DNA of 64,000 nucleotides, taken from the NCBI RefSeq assembly GCF_030929615.1, contig NZ_JAVFVU010000008.1, positions 62,001 to 126,000 on the forward strand, read 5' to 3'. Below are positions 42,530 through 52,112 of the stretch, in pieces. The position numbers were made by a program, and so were the translations under genes. Within the stretch, counting starts at the first letter, position 1; every line of letters begins with the position of its first letter. The notes beneath the pieces were generated by a model. The model did not search any database. It was given only the letters and a program-made list of their open reading frames with translations, and was not told where the DNA came from. This DNA comes from Dyadobacter sp. LHD-138 (GTDB lineage: Bacteria; Bacteroidota; Bacteroidia; Cytophagales; Spirosomataceae).

Positions 42530-43450
42530 ATGACCGATAAATTAAGAATCATTTTTATGGGAACGCCTGAATTTGCTGTCCCAAGCTTAAGAAGTCTGGT
42601 AGAAAGCAATTCTAATGTAATTGCTGTAATTACCGTGCCAGATAAACCTGCCGGACGTGGTCAGAAACAAACGTCATCTCCCGTAAAAATATATGCAGAA
42701 GAACAGGGAATCCCGGTCCTTCAACCTGAAAAACTCAAAAATCCTGAGTTTATTGCCCAATTAAAGGCTTTAAATGCAGATTTGCAAGTAGTGGTTGCAT
42801 TTAGAATGTTACCCGAAATTGTATGGAGCATGCCAAAATATGGCACATTTAACCTGCACGGCTCTTTATTGCCACAATATCGGGGAGCAGCCCCTATCAA
42901 CTGGGCTGTGATAAATGGTGAAACGGAAACGGGTGTCACCACATTTTTCATAGAAAAGGAAATTGATACCGGCAAAATTATCTTTCAGGAAAAAGATCCG
43001 ATCCAGCCGGACGACGACGCAGGTTCGGTGTATGAGCGCCTGATGGAGATCGGGGGAAAACTGGTTGTAAAAACCGTCAAAGCAATCGAAGAAGGCAATT
43101 ACCCTCAGGAAGCCCAGGATGAATCCCAGGAAGTAAAAATGGCTCCGAAAATTTTCAGGGAAACCTGTGAAATTGACTGGACACAGCCTGCTGAAAAAAT
43201 ACACAATTTCGTACGGGGACTTTCTCCATATCCAGCTGCATGGACCACATTGAACGGACTTTCCTGCAAAGTATTCAAGACAAGCGTCACCGAAGATAAC
43301 GGCCCCGGCGAACCCGGTGCATTTAAAACCGATCATAAGACTTCCCTTCAATTCCGGGCCAGTGATGTATGGCTTTCGATTGACGTTTTACAACTGGAAG
43401 GTAAAAAGAAAATGGCCGTTGGCGATTTTTTAAGAGGTATTCGTTTTTAA
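42530..43450 (+). CDS. fmt: Methionyl-tRNA formyltransferase
   Basis: The 306-residue protein has the hallmark segments: IIFMGTPEFAVPSLRSL at the start, NLHGSLLPQYRGAAPINWAV (about 107-126) with the catalytic asparagine and histidine, then GVTTFFIEKEIDTGKI. The C-terminal OB-fold-like domain follows KIFRETCEIDWTQPAEKIHN. It formylates initiator Met-tRNA with 10-formyl-tetrahydrofolate. It is divergent from greA; no def gene is adjacent. Confidence 0.97.
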   Translation: MTDKLRIIFMGTPEFAVPSLRSLVESNSNVIAVITVPDKPAGRGQKQTSSPVKIYAEEQGIPVLQPEKLKNPEFIAQLKALNADLQVVVAFRMLPEIVWSMPKYGTFNLHGSLLPQYRGAAPINWAVINGETETGVTTFFIEKEIDTGKIIFQEKDPIQPDDDAGSVYERLMEIGGKLVVKTVKAIEEGNYPQEAQDESQEVKMAPKIFRETCEIDWTQPAEKIHNFVRGLSPYPAAWTTLNGLSCKVFKTSVTEDNGPGEPGAFKTDHKTSLQFRASDVWLSIDVLQLEGKKKMAVGDFLRGIRF

Positions 43451-43579
43451 AGATTATTTAGTACGATAATTTTAAGATCATGAAAACAATTAAATAATAT
43501 CAATATTTGTTATATTGTAATAACCGATAATTCAGAGTTAATTTTGATCTTTGTTTAATAAAAAATTAATCTCCTTAAT

Positions 43580-44152
43580 ATGAAAGTTTCATTTATAGTT
43601 GTTGTCGATAAAAAAGGCGCAATGGGATGTAACAATAGATTGCTTTGGCACCTCCCTGATGAACTAAAGTTTTTCAAAGCCCAAACAACAGGTAAAACTG
43701 TTATTATGGGAAGAAAGACTTTTGAATCTATTGGGAAAGTATTGCCGAACAGAACTAATATAATACTATCAAAAAATACAAATTATGATGTTGAGGGATG
43801 TGAAATATTAAACTCAATTCCGCAATGTGAGGTTTTTTTGGAACGTAGCGGTAGAGATAAGGAAGTTTTTGTAATTGGTGGAGAGAGTATATTTAAACAA
43901 ACTTTCGAATATGCAGAAAGAATACTTATTACGGTAGTTGATGATATTTATGAAGGAGCTGATACGTATTTCCCTAACTTTGATATTATCTTCAAAAAAA
44001 ATGAAAATTGGAATAAACCAAAAATGTTATTGAATCATGGTGTCGATGAAAAGCATCCTTTTTCATTTAAAACCTACGAAATTTTAAGAGATAAGAGGAA
44101 AAGTAGTAAATCAAAATCTTCCGTTGATCAGTTTTCTCTTGTCTTAGCATAA
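43580..44152 (+). CDS. Dihydrofolate reductase, atypical AT-rich type
   Basis: The 190-residue protein has the DHFR core: GAMGCNNRLLWHLPDELKFF, VIMGRKTFESIGKVLPNRTN and VIGGESIFKQTFEYAERI. At the position of the catalytic aspartate (E. coli Asp27) there is Glu28. Base composition is clearly lower in GC than the fmt and esterase neighbours, with many TTT, ATA and AAT codons, suggesting acquisition. It reduces dihydrofolate; antifolate sensitivity cannot be read from this. It ends with a tail of about 20 residues rich in Ser and Lys. Confidence 0.92.
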   Translation: MKVSFIVVVDKKGAMGCNNRLLWHLPDELKFFKAQTTGKTVIMGRKTFESIGKVLPNRTNIILSKNTNYDVEGCEILNSIPQCEVFLERSGRDKEVFVIGGESIFKQTFEYAERILITVVDDIYEGADTYFPNFDIIFKKNENWNKPKMLLNHGVDEKHPFSFKTYEILRDKRKSSKSKSSVDQFSLVLA

Positions 44153-44169
44153 AGAGTAAACATATATCT

Positions 44170-44204
44170 AAAGCCCCTCGCGTCATCAGATACGAGGGGC
44201 TTTA
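44170..44204 (+). terminator. Terminator after the DHFR gene
   Basis: AAAGCCCCTCG pairs with CGAGGGGCTTT around a 12-nt loop about 18 bp after the stop codon. Confidence 0.85.
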
Positions 44205-44318
44205 GTCATTCACTACAGTAATTTTGTTGAAAAATTCTGTTAAACTATTCATTCTGTTACCATTCGTTACAAATTTCCCGTAAATTTGACACTTATTGAC
44301 CCAGTGCAACGATAGAGA

Positions 44319-45425
44319 ATGCTTAAAGAATTAGATACGTTAAAAGATACGCTTACCATAACGTTAACGACACCAGACACAGACAACCGTCCTATATTTA
44401 TTACAGGTAACTTTTGCAAATGGCTACCGGATCTGCCTCATTATCAACTAAAAAAGATCGCTCCGGGACGTTATAGCTTCGAATTTCCGTCCGATTTCGG
44501 ATTCCCGTTTCCTCTTGAATATAAATACACCCGCGGCGGCTGGGATCAGGTAGAACTTGACCGTTACGGGCAGCCTTATGGCAACCGGATTATTACTGAA
44601 AACACCGGCGTCATTGCAGATTTTGTGACCAGATGGCAAATTGACAATGCCACGAAACTGGATTTAATGCCCATTATTGAGGTTTTGTCCGAAACTTTTG
44701 AAATTCCTCAACTGCATAAAGAACGCCGTGTCCACGTACTTTTGCCACACGATTATTATGCCCAACCCGATCGGAGATATCCTGTGTTATACATGACGGA
44801 TGCCCAGAATCTCTTTGGCGAAGGTTCTCCTTATGGAAACTGGCAGATTGATCGTGGCCTGGCCTCATTGTCTGGTGAGGATAAGGCCAATGTGATCATC
44901 GTCGCGATTGATCATGGCGGAGACCAGCGCGTGCAGGAATTTTCTCCGTACGATAATCCGAATTTGGGAAAAGGACTGGGGAACTTGTTCCTGAAATTTG
45001 TTACAGAAACGCTCAAACAACAAATCGATGCCAAATACAGAACGCTACCTGATCGCCTGAATACAGGAATGGGGGGAAGTTCGGTGGGTGGTTTGTTAAG
45101 CATGTATGCGGCGCTGATGTATCCAAACATTTTCGGCAGGCTGATGATTTTCTCACCTTCGCTCTGGATTTCCCGTAAAATTTATTTCGATGCGATCCAC
45201 TTTTTCGAACCCTTTGAAACGCGGATATATTTGTACGGCGGTGGACAGGAAGGCTCGGAAATGATCCCGAACATCACAAAATTACAGGAAACGCTCGCGA
45301 ACCAGGGATTTGGATACAGCCGCGTAAAGATTAAAACATCACTGAATCCGAAAGGAAAACACTCGGAAGAATGCTGGGGAAAAGAATTTCCAAAAGCATT
45401 GAAGTGGCTCTACTCGGGAGAATAA
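44319..45425 (+). CDS. Esterase D/enterochelin-esterase-like alpha/beta hydrolase with N-terminal beta-sandwich domain
   Basis: The 368-residue protein has an N-terminal immunoglobulin/CBM48-like domain (about residues 1-105; FITGNFCKWLPDL) followed by a PF00756-type esterase domain starting RRVHVLLPHDYYAQPDRRYP. The nucleophile elbow is MGGSSVGGLLSMYAALMYP (GxSxG), and the catalytic histidine is probably in GKHSEECWGKEFP. No signal peptide is seen, so it may act in the cytoplasm on an acylated sugar or siderophore-like ester. It ends in a long hairpin shared with hslU. Confidence 0.88.
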   Translation: MLKELDTLKDTLTITLTTPDTDNRPIFITGNFCKWLPDLPHYQLKKIAPGRYSFEFPSDFGFPFPLEYKYTRGGWDQVELDRYGQPYGNRIITENTGVIADFVTRWQIDNATKLDLMPIIEVLSETFEIPQLHKERRVHVLLPHDYYAQPDRRYPVLYMTDAQNLFGEGSPYGNWQIDRGLASLSGEDKANVIIVAIDHGGDQRVQEFSPYDNPNLGKGLGNLFLKFVTETLKQQIDAKYRTLPDRLNTGMGGSSVGGLLSMYAALMYPNIFGRLMIFSPSLWISRKIYFDAIHFFEPFETRIYLYGGGQEGSEMIPNITKLQETLANQGFGYSRVKIKTSLNPKGKHSEECWGKEFPKALKWLYSGE

Positions 45426-45429
45426 TTTT

Positions 45430-45498
45430 ATTCTTTAACACTAAAAAACCCTAACCTGATCCTATGCGGCAGGTTAGGGTTTTTTAGTGTTAAAGAAT
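45430..45498. terminator. Bidirectional terminator with perfect 29-bp arms
   Basis: The left arm (45430-45458) is an exact reverse complement of the right arm (45470-45498) around an 11-nt loop. The arms include CTAAAAAACCCTAACCTG. T-runs are present on both strands. It lies 4 bp after the esterase stop codon and 2 bp before the hslU stop codon. Confidence 0.95.
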
Positions 45499-45500
45499 TC

Positions 45501-46898
45501 TTACAGAATAAACTGACTTAAGTCTCTGTTTTTAATCAAATGAGATAGCTTTTCATTCACCAGATCAGCTGTAACTACAATACTTGAATCTGGTCCGATC
45601 ACATCCGGGATATCAAACATAAAGTCATTCAAAAGCAGGCTCATAACCGTTTGCAAACGACGGGCTCCAATATTTTCGACTTCACTGTTAACCTCAAAAG
45701 CGATCCTTGCCATTTCACGAAGCGCGCCATCTTCAAATTGTAAATCTACCCCTTCGGCTTCCATCATGGCTTCATACTGTTTCGTTAAAGCATTTTTGGG
45801 TGTCTTCAGAATTTGGTAGAAATCATTTTCGGTCAGACTGCTCAGTTCAACCCGAATCGGGAAACGCCCCTGTAACTCAGGGATAAGGTCCGACGGTTTG
45901 GCCACATGGAAAGCCCCCGCTGCGATAAAAAGAATATGATCCGTATTGATCACGCCATGCTTTGTATTCACCGCGCTGCCTTCCACGATCGGAAGTAAAT
46001 CGCGCTGCACGCCTTCACGGCTAACATCTGGCCCGCTCCCGCCCGAACGGCTTGAAGCAACCTTGTCGATTTCATCGATAAAAATAATACCCAGGTTTTC
46101 AGCTTTCTGGATCGCTTCCATTTTCACTTCATCCATATCGATCAGCTTTCCAGCTTCCTCATCCAACAGCAGTTTTTTGGCTTCTCCAACGGTAACCTTG
46201 CGTTTTTTACCACGGCGCGGCACCATATTTCCAATCATTTCCTGGATATTCATCATCGAAATATCGTCCATGGCCCCACCGATCATGCCCACACTGGGCG
46301 ACTGGTTTTGCTGGATTTCTATCTCTATTTTCCTTTCATCAAGCTCCCCGTTGCGAATTTTTTCACGGAAACGTTCCCGTGTCCGTTGGTTCAGTTCGTT
46401 ATCATCATCCGGAATAGCGCCATTGGAATCGCCGGTATCCGGGCGTGGCTTGATCACATTGCTTCCGTGAATTGGCAGAATCAATGCATCCAGAATGATA
46501 TCTTCAACGGCCTGTTCAGCCTTAATTTTTACCTCTTCTTTTTTCTGCGTCCGCACCATGCCCACAGCCTGTTCCACCAGGTCGCGCACCATACTTTCTA
46601 CGTCACGGCCAACATAACCCACTTCTGTAAACTTGGAAGCTTCCACTTTTACAAAAGGCGCATCCGCGATTTTTGCCAGTCTCCGTGCAATCTCAGTTTT
46701 ACCAACACCGGTCGCCCCGATCATCAGGATATTATTTGGAATAATTTCTTTTTGAATATCCTCCGGACTATTCATTCGCCTCCATCTGTTCCGCAAAGCG
46801 ATCGCGACATTGCGTTTTGCGTCATTTTGTCCGATTATATACTGATCCAGTTCAAAGACAATTTGTCGTGGTGTAAGGCGGTTTAAGTGTTCGGTCAT
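45501..46898 (-). CDS. hslU: ATP-dependent protease ATPase subunit HslU
   Basis: From the ATG at 46898 the 465-residue protein starts MTEHLNRLTPRQIVFELDQY, the usual HslU beginning; an ATG at 46934 would add 12 residues. Walker A is GATGVGKTE (about 61-69), the pore motif GYVGRDVES is visible, Walker B is IIFIDEIDK and the sensor region includes ELQGRFPIRVEL. The I-domain (about 100-240) contains an acidic insertion. It unfolds substrates for the HslV peptidase; hslV is not in this window. Confidence 0.97.
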   Translation of the reverse strand: MTEHLNRLTPRQIVFELDQYIIGQNDAKRNVAIALRNRWRRMNSPEDIQKEIIPNNILMIGATGVGKTEIARRLAKIADAPFVKVEASKFTEVGYVGRDVESMVRDLVEQAVGMVRTQKKEEVKIKAEQAVEDIILDALILPIHGSNVIKPRPDTGDSNGAIPDDDNELNQRTRERFREKIRNGELDERKIEIEIQQNQSPSVGMIGGAMDDISMMNIQEMIGNMVPRRGKKRKVTVGEAKKLLLDEEAGKLIDMDEVKMEAIQKAENLGIIFIDEIDKVASSRSGGSGPDVSREGVQRDLLPIVEGSAVNTKHGVINTDHILFIAAGAFHVAKPSDLIPELQGRFPIRVELSSLTENDFYQILKTPKNALTKQYEAMMEAEGVDLQFEDGALREMARIAFEVNSEVENIGARRLQTVMSLLLNDFMFDIPDVIGPDSSIVVTADLVNEKLSHLIKNRDLSQFIL

Positions 46899-46934
46899 AG
46901 TGGATTTATAAAATGTACTAAACTCAATTTTCAA

Positions 46935-47263
46935 AAGATGTGCTCAGAACGAAGAAAAACCTGTTTTCTTGTTAAAAACGTAGACATAAACCACCCTTTT
47001 AACGCTAAAATACAAGCCCGGATATTCCATCCCATCAATATATTCTGCACAGTTTAATGTATAAAAAAATGATACCACGAGGAAATAATTCGGAACGGTA
47101 ATGGCGCGTGAATCTTTTTAGTAAATTGCCGCCCGAAAAGCATTTTGATCGTCGTGCATATCAGTAGTGAAATTTACTTTTAAATAAAACTAAAAGGATT
47201 TAGCAATTGATTCGTTGATCTACAAACTGCTACAATAAACATCAAAAAAGGATTTTCCCTGAC
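46935..47263. other. Divergent intergenic region, no identified element
   Basis: This AT-rich stretch separates the divergent hslU and GH92 genes and must carry both promoters. I saw no gene, repeat or convincing hairpin in it. Confidence 0.5.
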
Positions 47264-49549
47264 ATGAAAAAAATTATCTCCTGTTTCGCTTTTTTTGCCC
47301 TTTTAACCCATTCCTACGTTTTTGCACAAACCGTCCCCAAGTCAACCAATCTCGTTGATTTTGTTAATCCACTGATGGGGACTCAGTCGAAATTCAGTTT
47401 ATCATCCGGTAACACCTACCCGGCCATCGCATTGCCCTGGGGGATGAATTTCTGGATGCCTCAAACGGGAAAAATGGGCGATGGATGGAGTTATATGTAT
47501 GACGCTGAAAAAATCCGCGGCTTCAAACAAACGCACCAGCCAAGTCCATGGATCAACGATTACGGTCAGTTTTCGGTCATGCCGATGACGAGCCTGAAAA
47601 TTGATGAAAATGCCCGTGCAAGCTGGTTTTCACACAAAGCAGAGACAGTTAAGCCAAATTATTACAAAGTATATCTGGCAGATTATGACGTTACAACGGA
47701 AATAACACCCACCGAACGTGCTGCCCAGTTCCGTTTCACCTTCCCAAAATCGGACAGCTCCTATGTCTTACTGGATGCTTTTGACAGAGGTTCTTATGTG
47801 AAAATTATTCCTTCCGAGCGCAAAATCATTGGTTATACGACAAAAAACAGTGGTGGTGTTCCGGCGAATTTCAAAAACTACTTTGTATTGGTTTTTGATA
47901 AAGATTTCAAGTTCTCATCGGCCTGGAACAACAAGAAAATTGCCAAAGACACCCTTGAAGTTAAGGCAAACCACGTGGGCGCGATTGTCCGTTTTGAAAC
48001 AAAAACAGGCGAAAAAATTGGTTTGAAAGTGGCTTCATCGTTCATTAGCTACGAGCAAGCTGAGCGAAACATGACCACCGAACTTGGCAGTGATACCTTT
48101 GACCAGACACAGGAAAAAGGCCGCAAAATATGGAATCAGGAGCTTTCACGCATTACCGTTGAAGGCGACAACCTCGACGAAATCCGCACATTTTACTCTT
48201 GCCTTTACCGCGTATTGCTATTCCCAAGAAAGTTCTACGAATTTGACGCAAAAGGAAAAGTAGTGCATTACAGCCCTTACAATGGCGAAGTTCGTCCGGG
48301 TTACATGTTCACTGACAATGGCTTCTGGGATACTTTCCGCGCCGTTTTCCCTTACTTCACGCTGATGTACCCTACGATGAACGCCCACATCATGGAAGGC
48401 TTGGCTAACGCCTACGACGAAAGCGGATTTTTGCCTGAATGGGCAAGTCCTGGTCACCGTGACTGCATGATCGGTTCAAATTCAGCCTCTCTGATCACGG
48501 ATTCATACGTAAAGGGTATCCGCGGCTACGACATCAATAAATTGTACGATGCAATTATCAAAAATACCAGCCATGCCGGACCAGTAAGCTCCGTTGGCCG
48601 TTTCGGACATGATTACTACAACAAATTGGGTTATGTTCCTTACGATGTAAAAATCAACGAAAACGCAGCCCGTACATTGGAATATGCTTATGCCGATTTC
48701 TGTATTGCTCAATTGGCAAAAGAATTGAAAAAACCACAGGCCGAGATTGACTTATACCTGAAAAGAAGCCAGAATTACCGTAATCTGTTTGATCCGCAAA
48801 CAAAATGGATGCGTGGAAAAAATGAGGACGGAAAGTTCCAGACGCCTTTCAATCCGTTCAAATGGGGTGATGCATTTACCGAAGGGAACAGCATTCACTA
48901 CACCTGGTCGGTTTTCCAGGATGTGAAAGGTCTTGTAGGTTTGATGGGTGGCGGAGAAGCGTTTGTTCAAAAACTGGATTCTGTATTTACCATGCCTCCA
49001 ATTTTTGACGACAGCTATTATGGTTTCCCGATTCACGAAATCCGCGAAATGCAGATCATGAACATGGGTAACTATGCACACGGCAACCAGCCGATCCAGC
49101 ACATGATCTATCTGTATAACTATGCAGGAGCACCTTCAAAAGCACAATTTTGGCTGCGTCAGGTGATGAAAAAGCTCTATCAGCCAACGCCGGACGGTTA
49201 TTGCGGAGACGAAGACAACGGACAAACTTCTGCCTGGTATGTGTTCTCTTCATTGGGTTTTTACCCTGTAACACCGGGAACAACCCAATACGTAATCGGT
49301 TCGCCACTTTTCAAAAAAGCAACGATCACGATGGAAGATGGTAAGAAATTCACGATTGAATCACCAAAAACGAGCGCTGCAAACCTGTATGTTGACGGTG
49401 CAACCATGAACGGAAAACCATACGGCAATACCTATCTTGAACACAAGGATATTCAAAAAGGTGGAACACTTCAGTTTAATATGATCAGCACGCCTTCAAA
49501 AGCGTGGGGTATCAAACCGGAGGCTGCGCCGTTTTCACTAACAAAATAG
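47264..49549 (+). CDS. Secreted GH92 family alpha-mannosidase
   Basis: The 761-residue protein has a signal peptide (about 1-22, ending FAQ). GH92 segments are present: VNPLMGTQSKFSLSSGNTYP, DNGFWDTFRAVFPYFTLMYP, GFLPEWASPGHRDCMIGSNS and GDEDNGQTSAWYVFSSLG near the C-terminus, which carries the calcium and catalytic acid residues of the family. GH92 enzymes are calcium-dependent exo-alpha-mannosidases acting on N-glycans or mannans. It is a single gene followed by a long repeat hairpin. Confidence 0.95.
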   Translation: MKKIISCFAFFALLTHSYVFAQTVPKSTNLVDFVNPLMGTQSKFSLSSGNTYPAIALPWGMNFWMPQTGKMGDGWSYMYDAEKIRGFKQTHQPSPWINDYGQFSVMPMTSLKIDENARASWFSHKAETVKPNYYKVYLADYDVTTEITPTERAAQFRFTFPKSDSSYVLLDAFDRGSYVKIIPSERKIIGYTTKNSGGVPANFKNYFVLVFDKDFKFSSAWNNKKIAKDTLEVKANHVGAIVRFETKTGEKIGLKVASSFISYEQAERNMTTELGSDTFDQTQEKGRKIWNQELSRITVEGDNLDEIRTFYSCLYRVLLFPRKFYEFDAKGKVVHYSPYNGEVRPGYMFTDNGFWDTFRAVFPYFTLMYPTMNAHIMEGLANAYDESGFLPEWASPGHRDCMIGSNSASLITDSYVKGIRGYDINKLYDAIIKNTSHAGPVSSVGRFGHDYYNKLGYVPYDVKINENAARTLEYAYADFCIAQLAKELKKPQAEIDLYLKRSQNYRNLFDPQTKWMRGKNEDGKFQTPFNPFKWGDAFTEGNSIHYTWSVFQDVKGLVGLMGGGEAFVQKLDSVFTMPPIFDDSYYGFPIHEIREMQIMNMGNYAHGNQPIQHMIYLYNYAGAPSKAQFWLRQVMKKLYQPTPDGYCGDEDNGQTSAWYVFSSLGFYPVTPGTTQYVIGSPLFKKATITMEDGKKFTIESPKTSAANLYVDGATMNGKPYGNTYLEHKDIQKGGTLQFNMISTPSKAWGIKPEAAPFSLTK

Positions 49550-49556
49550 TGCTCAG

Positions 49557-49671
49557 TTTAAGGTTACCCAGAGGGGCACGGAGTTAAAAAAGGAGGGACA
49601 CGGAGAATTTTTCTTAATGAAAACTCTGTGTCTCTCCTTTTTAACTCCACGGTTCTCTGTGTAACCTTAAA
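49557..49671. repeat. Long imperfect hairpin repeat (ACACAGAG/CACGGAG family), copy 2
   Basis: TTTAAGGTTAC at the left is mirrored by GTAACCTTAAA at the right, with inner blocks GAGTTAAAAA/TTTTTAACTC, GGAGGGACAC and ACTCTGTGTCTCTCC. The block order is the same as in the copy at 17047-17136. Both directly follow plus-strand genes. Confidence 0.88.
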
Positions 49672-49817
49672 CACGTGGAATAATTGCTTTGAAGCTTAAT
49701 AAACCTCACCATCAGCAAGCTGGATTTGATCAAATAGAAAATAAAAAAACTCCACCCGATATTCTTATCTTTGAACATTATCCATTCCCAAAAACTGTTA
49801 TTATTCATCCTGAACTT

Positions 49818-50996
49818 ATGAAAAAGAATTTTTTATCACTAAAAAAGAATATCCCTCTGGCCCTGGGAAGTATGCTGCTGTTGGCCTCACTGGGCTTAAT
49901 GAGTAATAACTTTTCGCTGCCCGAAGAAAAAAAAACTGGAATATCCGAAGCTGATTTAAGAGTTGATACCGTTGCCAAAGGCCTGACTATGCCCTGGGCA
50001 ACTGCATTTTTGCCGGGTGGTGAATTATTGGTAACGGAACGTGGCGGTAAATTACGACTGGTTAAAAATGGCGTGCTTGATCCTACCCCAATTTCAGGCG
50101 TCCCTGAGGTATATTACAAAGGACAAGGCGGCTTGCTTGATGTGGCACTTCACCCTGATTATGCAAAAAACGGCTGGATATATATCAGCTATTCTTCTCC
50201 AAAACAAGCCGGCGAAGAAGGTGATGACAACGGTGCCAATACCGCGCTGATCCGTGCCAAACTGAAAGACCATGCGCTGGTTGAAATTCAGCACTTATTC
50301 AAAGCTATTCCCAATGTGAAAGCCAATGTGCACTTTGGCGGACGTATAGTTTTTGACAAAAAAGGCTATGTATTCCTTTCTCTGGGCGAGCGCGGACAAA
50401 AAGAAAACTCGCAAAACCTGGGTAAAGATCAGGGAAAAGTAGTTCGCTTGCATGAAGATGGAAAAATCCCGACGGATAATCCTTTTGTAAAAACAGCAGG
50501 CGCAAGACCTGAGATATGGACTTACGGCCACAGAAATCCGCAGGGCATGGTGATTAACCCAACAACCGGCGTGATCTGGGAACATGAACACGGGCCTCAA
50601 GGCGGCGACGAGCTTAACATCATCGAAAAAGGTAAAAACTATGGCTGGCCATTGATCACCTTCGGGATTGATTATGACAACAGTATTATTTCAAAAGATA
50701 CGGCTCGTGCAGGTTTGGAACAACCCGTTGTTTACTGGCGCCCATCGATCGCACCATGCGGAATGACTTTCGTAACCAGTCCGAAATTTAAGGAATGGAA
50801 CGGTGATTTGCTGGTTGGTTCTTTGAAATTTGCTTATCTGCAACACCTTAAAGTGAAAGGTAACAAAGTATTGAGCCGGGAAATTATTTTTGAAAAACTG
50901 GGCCGCGTTCGTGACGTTCGTCAGGGGCCCGATGGAAATATTTATGTAGTGCTTGAAAACTCCGGAAAGATTGTTCGTATCAGTCCGAAAGCTTAA
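49818..50996 (+). CDS. PQQ-dependent aldose/glucose-sorbosone dehydrogenase family protein
   Basis: From the ATG at 49818 the protein (392 residues) has an N-terminal hydrophobic export signal (about residues 10-28). The beta-propeller carries the soluble sugar dehydrogenase signatures: GLTMPWATAFLPGGELLVTE, GGLLDVALHPDYAKNGWIYI, the catalytic histidine in NVHFGGRIVFD, THE-like HEHGPQGGDELN and YWRPSIAPCGMTF. It would oxidise aldoses in the periplasm using PQQ. A TTG at 49689 would add 43 residues and is rejected. The next gene is a cytochrome c, a plausible electron acceptor. Confidence 0.9.
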   Translation: MKKNFLSLKKNIPLALGSMLLLASLGLMSNNFSLPEEKKTGISEADLRVDTVAKGLTMPWATAFLPGGELLVTERGGKLRLVKNGVLDPTPISGVPEVYYKGQGGLLDVALHPDYAKNGWIYISYSSPKQAGEEGDDNGANTALIRAKLKDHALVEIQHLFKAIPNVKANVHFGGRIVFDKKGYVFLSLGERGQKENSQNLGKDQGKVVRLHEDGKIPTDNPFVKTAGARPEIWTYGHRNPQGMVINPTTGVIWEHEHGPQGGDELNIIEKGKNYGWPLITFGIDYDNSIISKDTARAGLEQPVVYWRPSIAPCGMTFVTSPKFKEWNGDLLVGSLKFAYLQHLKVKGNKVLSREIIFEKLGRVRDVRQGPDGNIYVVLENSGKIVRISPKA

Positions 50997-51007
50997 AATC
51001 ACTTTTG

Positions 51008-51042
51008 AGAGGCTTTATCAAATCATTGATAAAGCCTCTTTT
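51008..51042 (+). terminator. Terminator between the sugar dehydrogenase and cytochrome c genes
   Basis: AGAGGCTTTATCAA and TTGATAAAGCCTCT flank a 4-base loop, followed by TTT. It starts 12 bp after the dehydrogenase stop codon; some read-through or a separate promoter is needed for the cytochrome gene. Confidence 0.88.
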
Positions 51043-51067
51043 ACCAATTACCAAGGCAATTATTCAC

Positions 51068-51475
51068 ATGAAATCGATATTACTACTCCTTTCAGGCATT
51101 ATTTTTTGTTCGGCTGTTTTTCCGGATCAGGACGATGAACTTGAAAAAAGCATCGCACGAGGAAAAGGAATTTATTCCGAAAACTGTATCACCTGTCATA
51201 TGGGCGCCGGCGAGGGAATTCCAGAGACTTTCCCCCCATTGGCGAAAGCAGATTACCTCACCAAAACACCCGAAAAAGCGATCCATGCAATCAAATTTGG
51301 TCTGCAAGGTAAAATTCTTGTAAACAACATTGCGTTTGATAACATGATGCCAGCCCCCGGACTTGATAATGAAGAAATAGCGGATGTAATGAATTATATC
51401 CTGAACGCCTGGGGAAATTCGTCTGAAAAGAAAATGGTTACGGCAAAGATGGTGGAAGCCGTGAAGGAAAAGTAA
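51068..51475 (+). CDS. Periplasmic class I cytochrome c
   Basis: From the ATG at 51068 the 135-residue protein has a signal peptide (about 1-17). The single heme site is CITCH (about residues 39-43), and the axial methionine is probably in DNMMPAPG (about 95-102). A start at 51005 would overlap the terminator of the preceding gene and is rejected. It may take electrons from the PQQ sugar dehydrogenase. Confidence 0.9.
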   Translation: MKSILLLLSGIIFCSAVFPDQDDELEKSIARGKGIYSENCITCHMGAGEGIPETFPPLAKADYLTKTPEKAIHAIKFGLQGKILVNNIAFDNMMPAPGLDNEEIADVMNYILNAWGNSSEKKMVTAKMVEAVKEK

Positions 51476-52112
51476 CCGGTCGTCCTAATACCACGCCAAT
51501 TCGGGAATCATTAAGAGGTATTTATTCATTGGGAATAGATACCTCTTTTATTTTCAACTATGTCAAAACGTTGTTGCGATTATTGATCTCGCCTTCGTCA
51601 TAATGCATTGATTGAAAAAGCTAATGCCAAAACTACACCATGCGTTCCACAGGAACGCCGCGTATAACTAACTTCCTCAAAATCTTCTACCCACGAAGTC
51701 TGCCGAAGGCAGATGACTCCACCCTTTTAACCATCCCAGAGCCGAAACGATTTTTTCTGTGCCCTCGGCACAATTCGTTGGTGGAAAAGCTGAGTAAATT
51801 CAACCATGCGTTCCAACAGGAATGCTTCGTGCGGCTTACAAGCCCACAAATGGCTACCAACTAAATCTGCCCAAAGCAGACAATACAACTTTTAAATAAA
51901 TCCGGAAGGCGTTACACTAAAATTACATGTCAGAATATTTATTTTTAAATATTCTAAATAAATTCTTGTTGCATATAAATTCTACACATACTTTTGAATT
52001 AATTAAATTTAGTCTAAATAATAACCATGATCATCCACGTAGCAGGCAGAAGCTCCAAGCAATTCGCGCCTGAATACTGCTACAAATTCTGATTAACCCG
52101 TAAACTCTTGTT
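51476..52112. other. Intergenic region with small palindromic repeats
   Basis: No credible gene. Near-repeats are CCATGCGTTCCACAGGAACG (about 51639) and CCATGCGTTCCAACAGGAAT (about 51804), each with a small palindromic core. Others are GTCTGCCGAAGGCAGA (about 51690) and TGCCCTCGGCACAA (about 51761). A TAnnTTTG-like core lies just before the DoxX gene only weakly. The rest, 51900-52020, is very AT-rich. Confidence 0.5.

Noticed and set aside
51640..51864. A 74-codon plus-strand open frame in the 51.5-52.1 kb gap
   Set aside because: It runs through small palindromic intergenic repeats and has no domain, signal or plausible composition.
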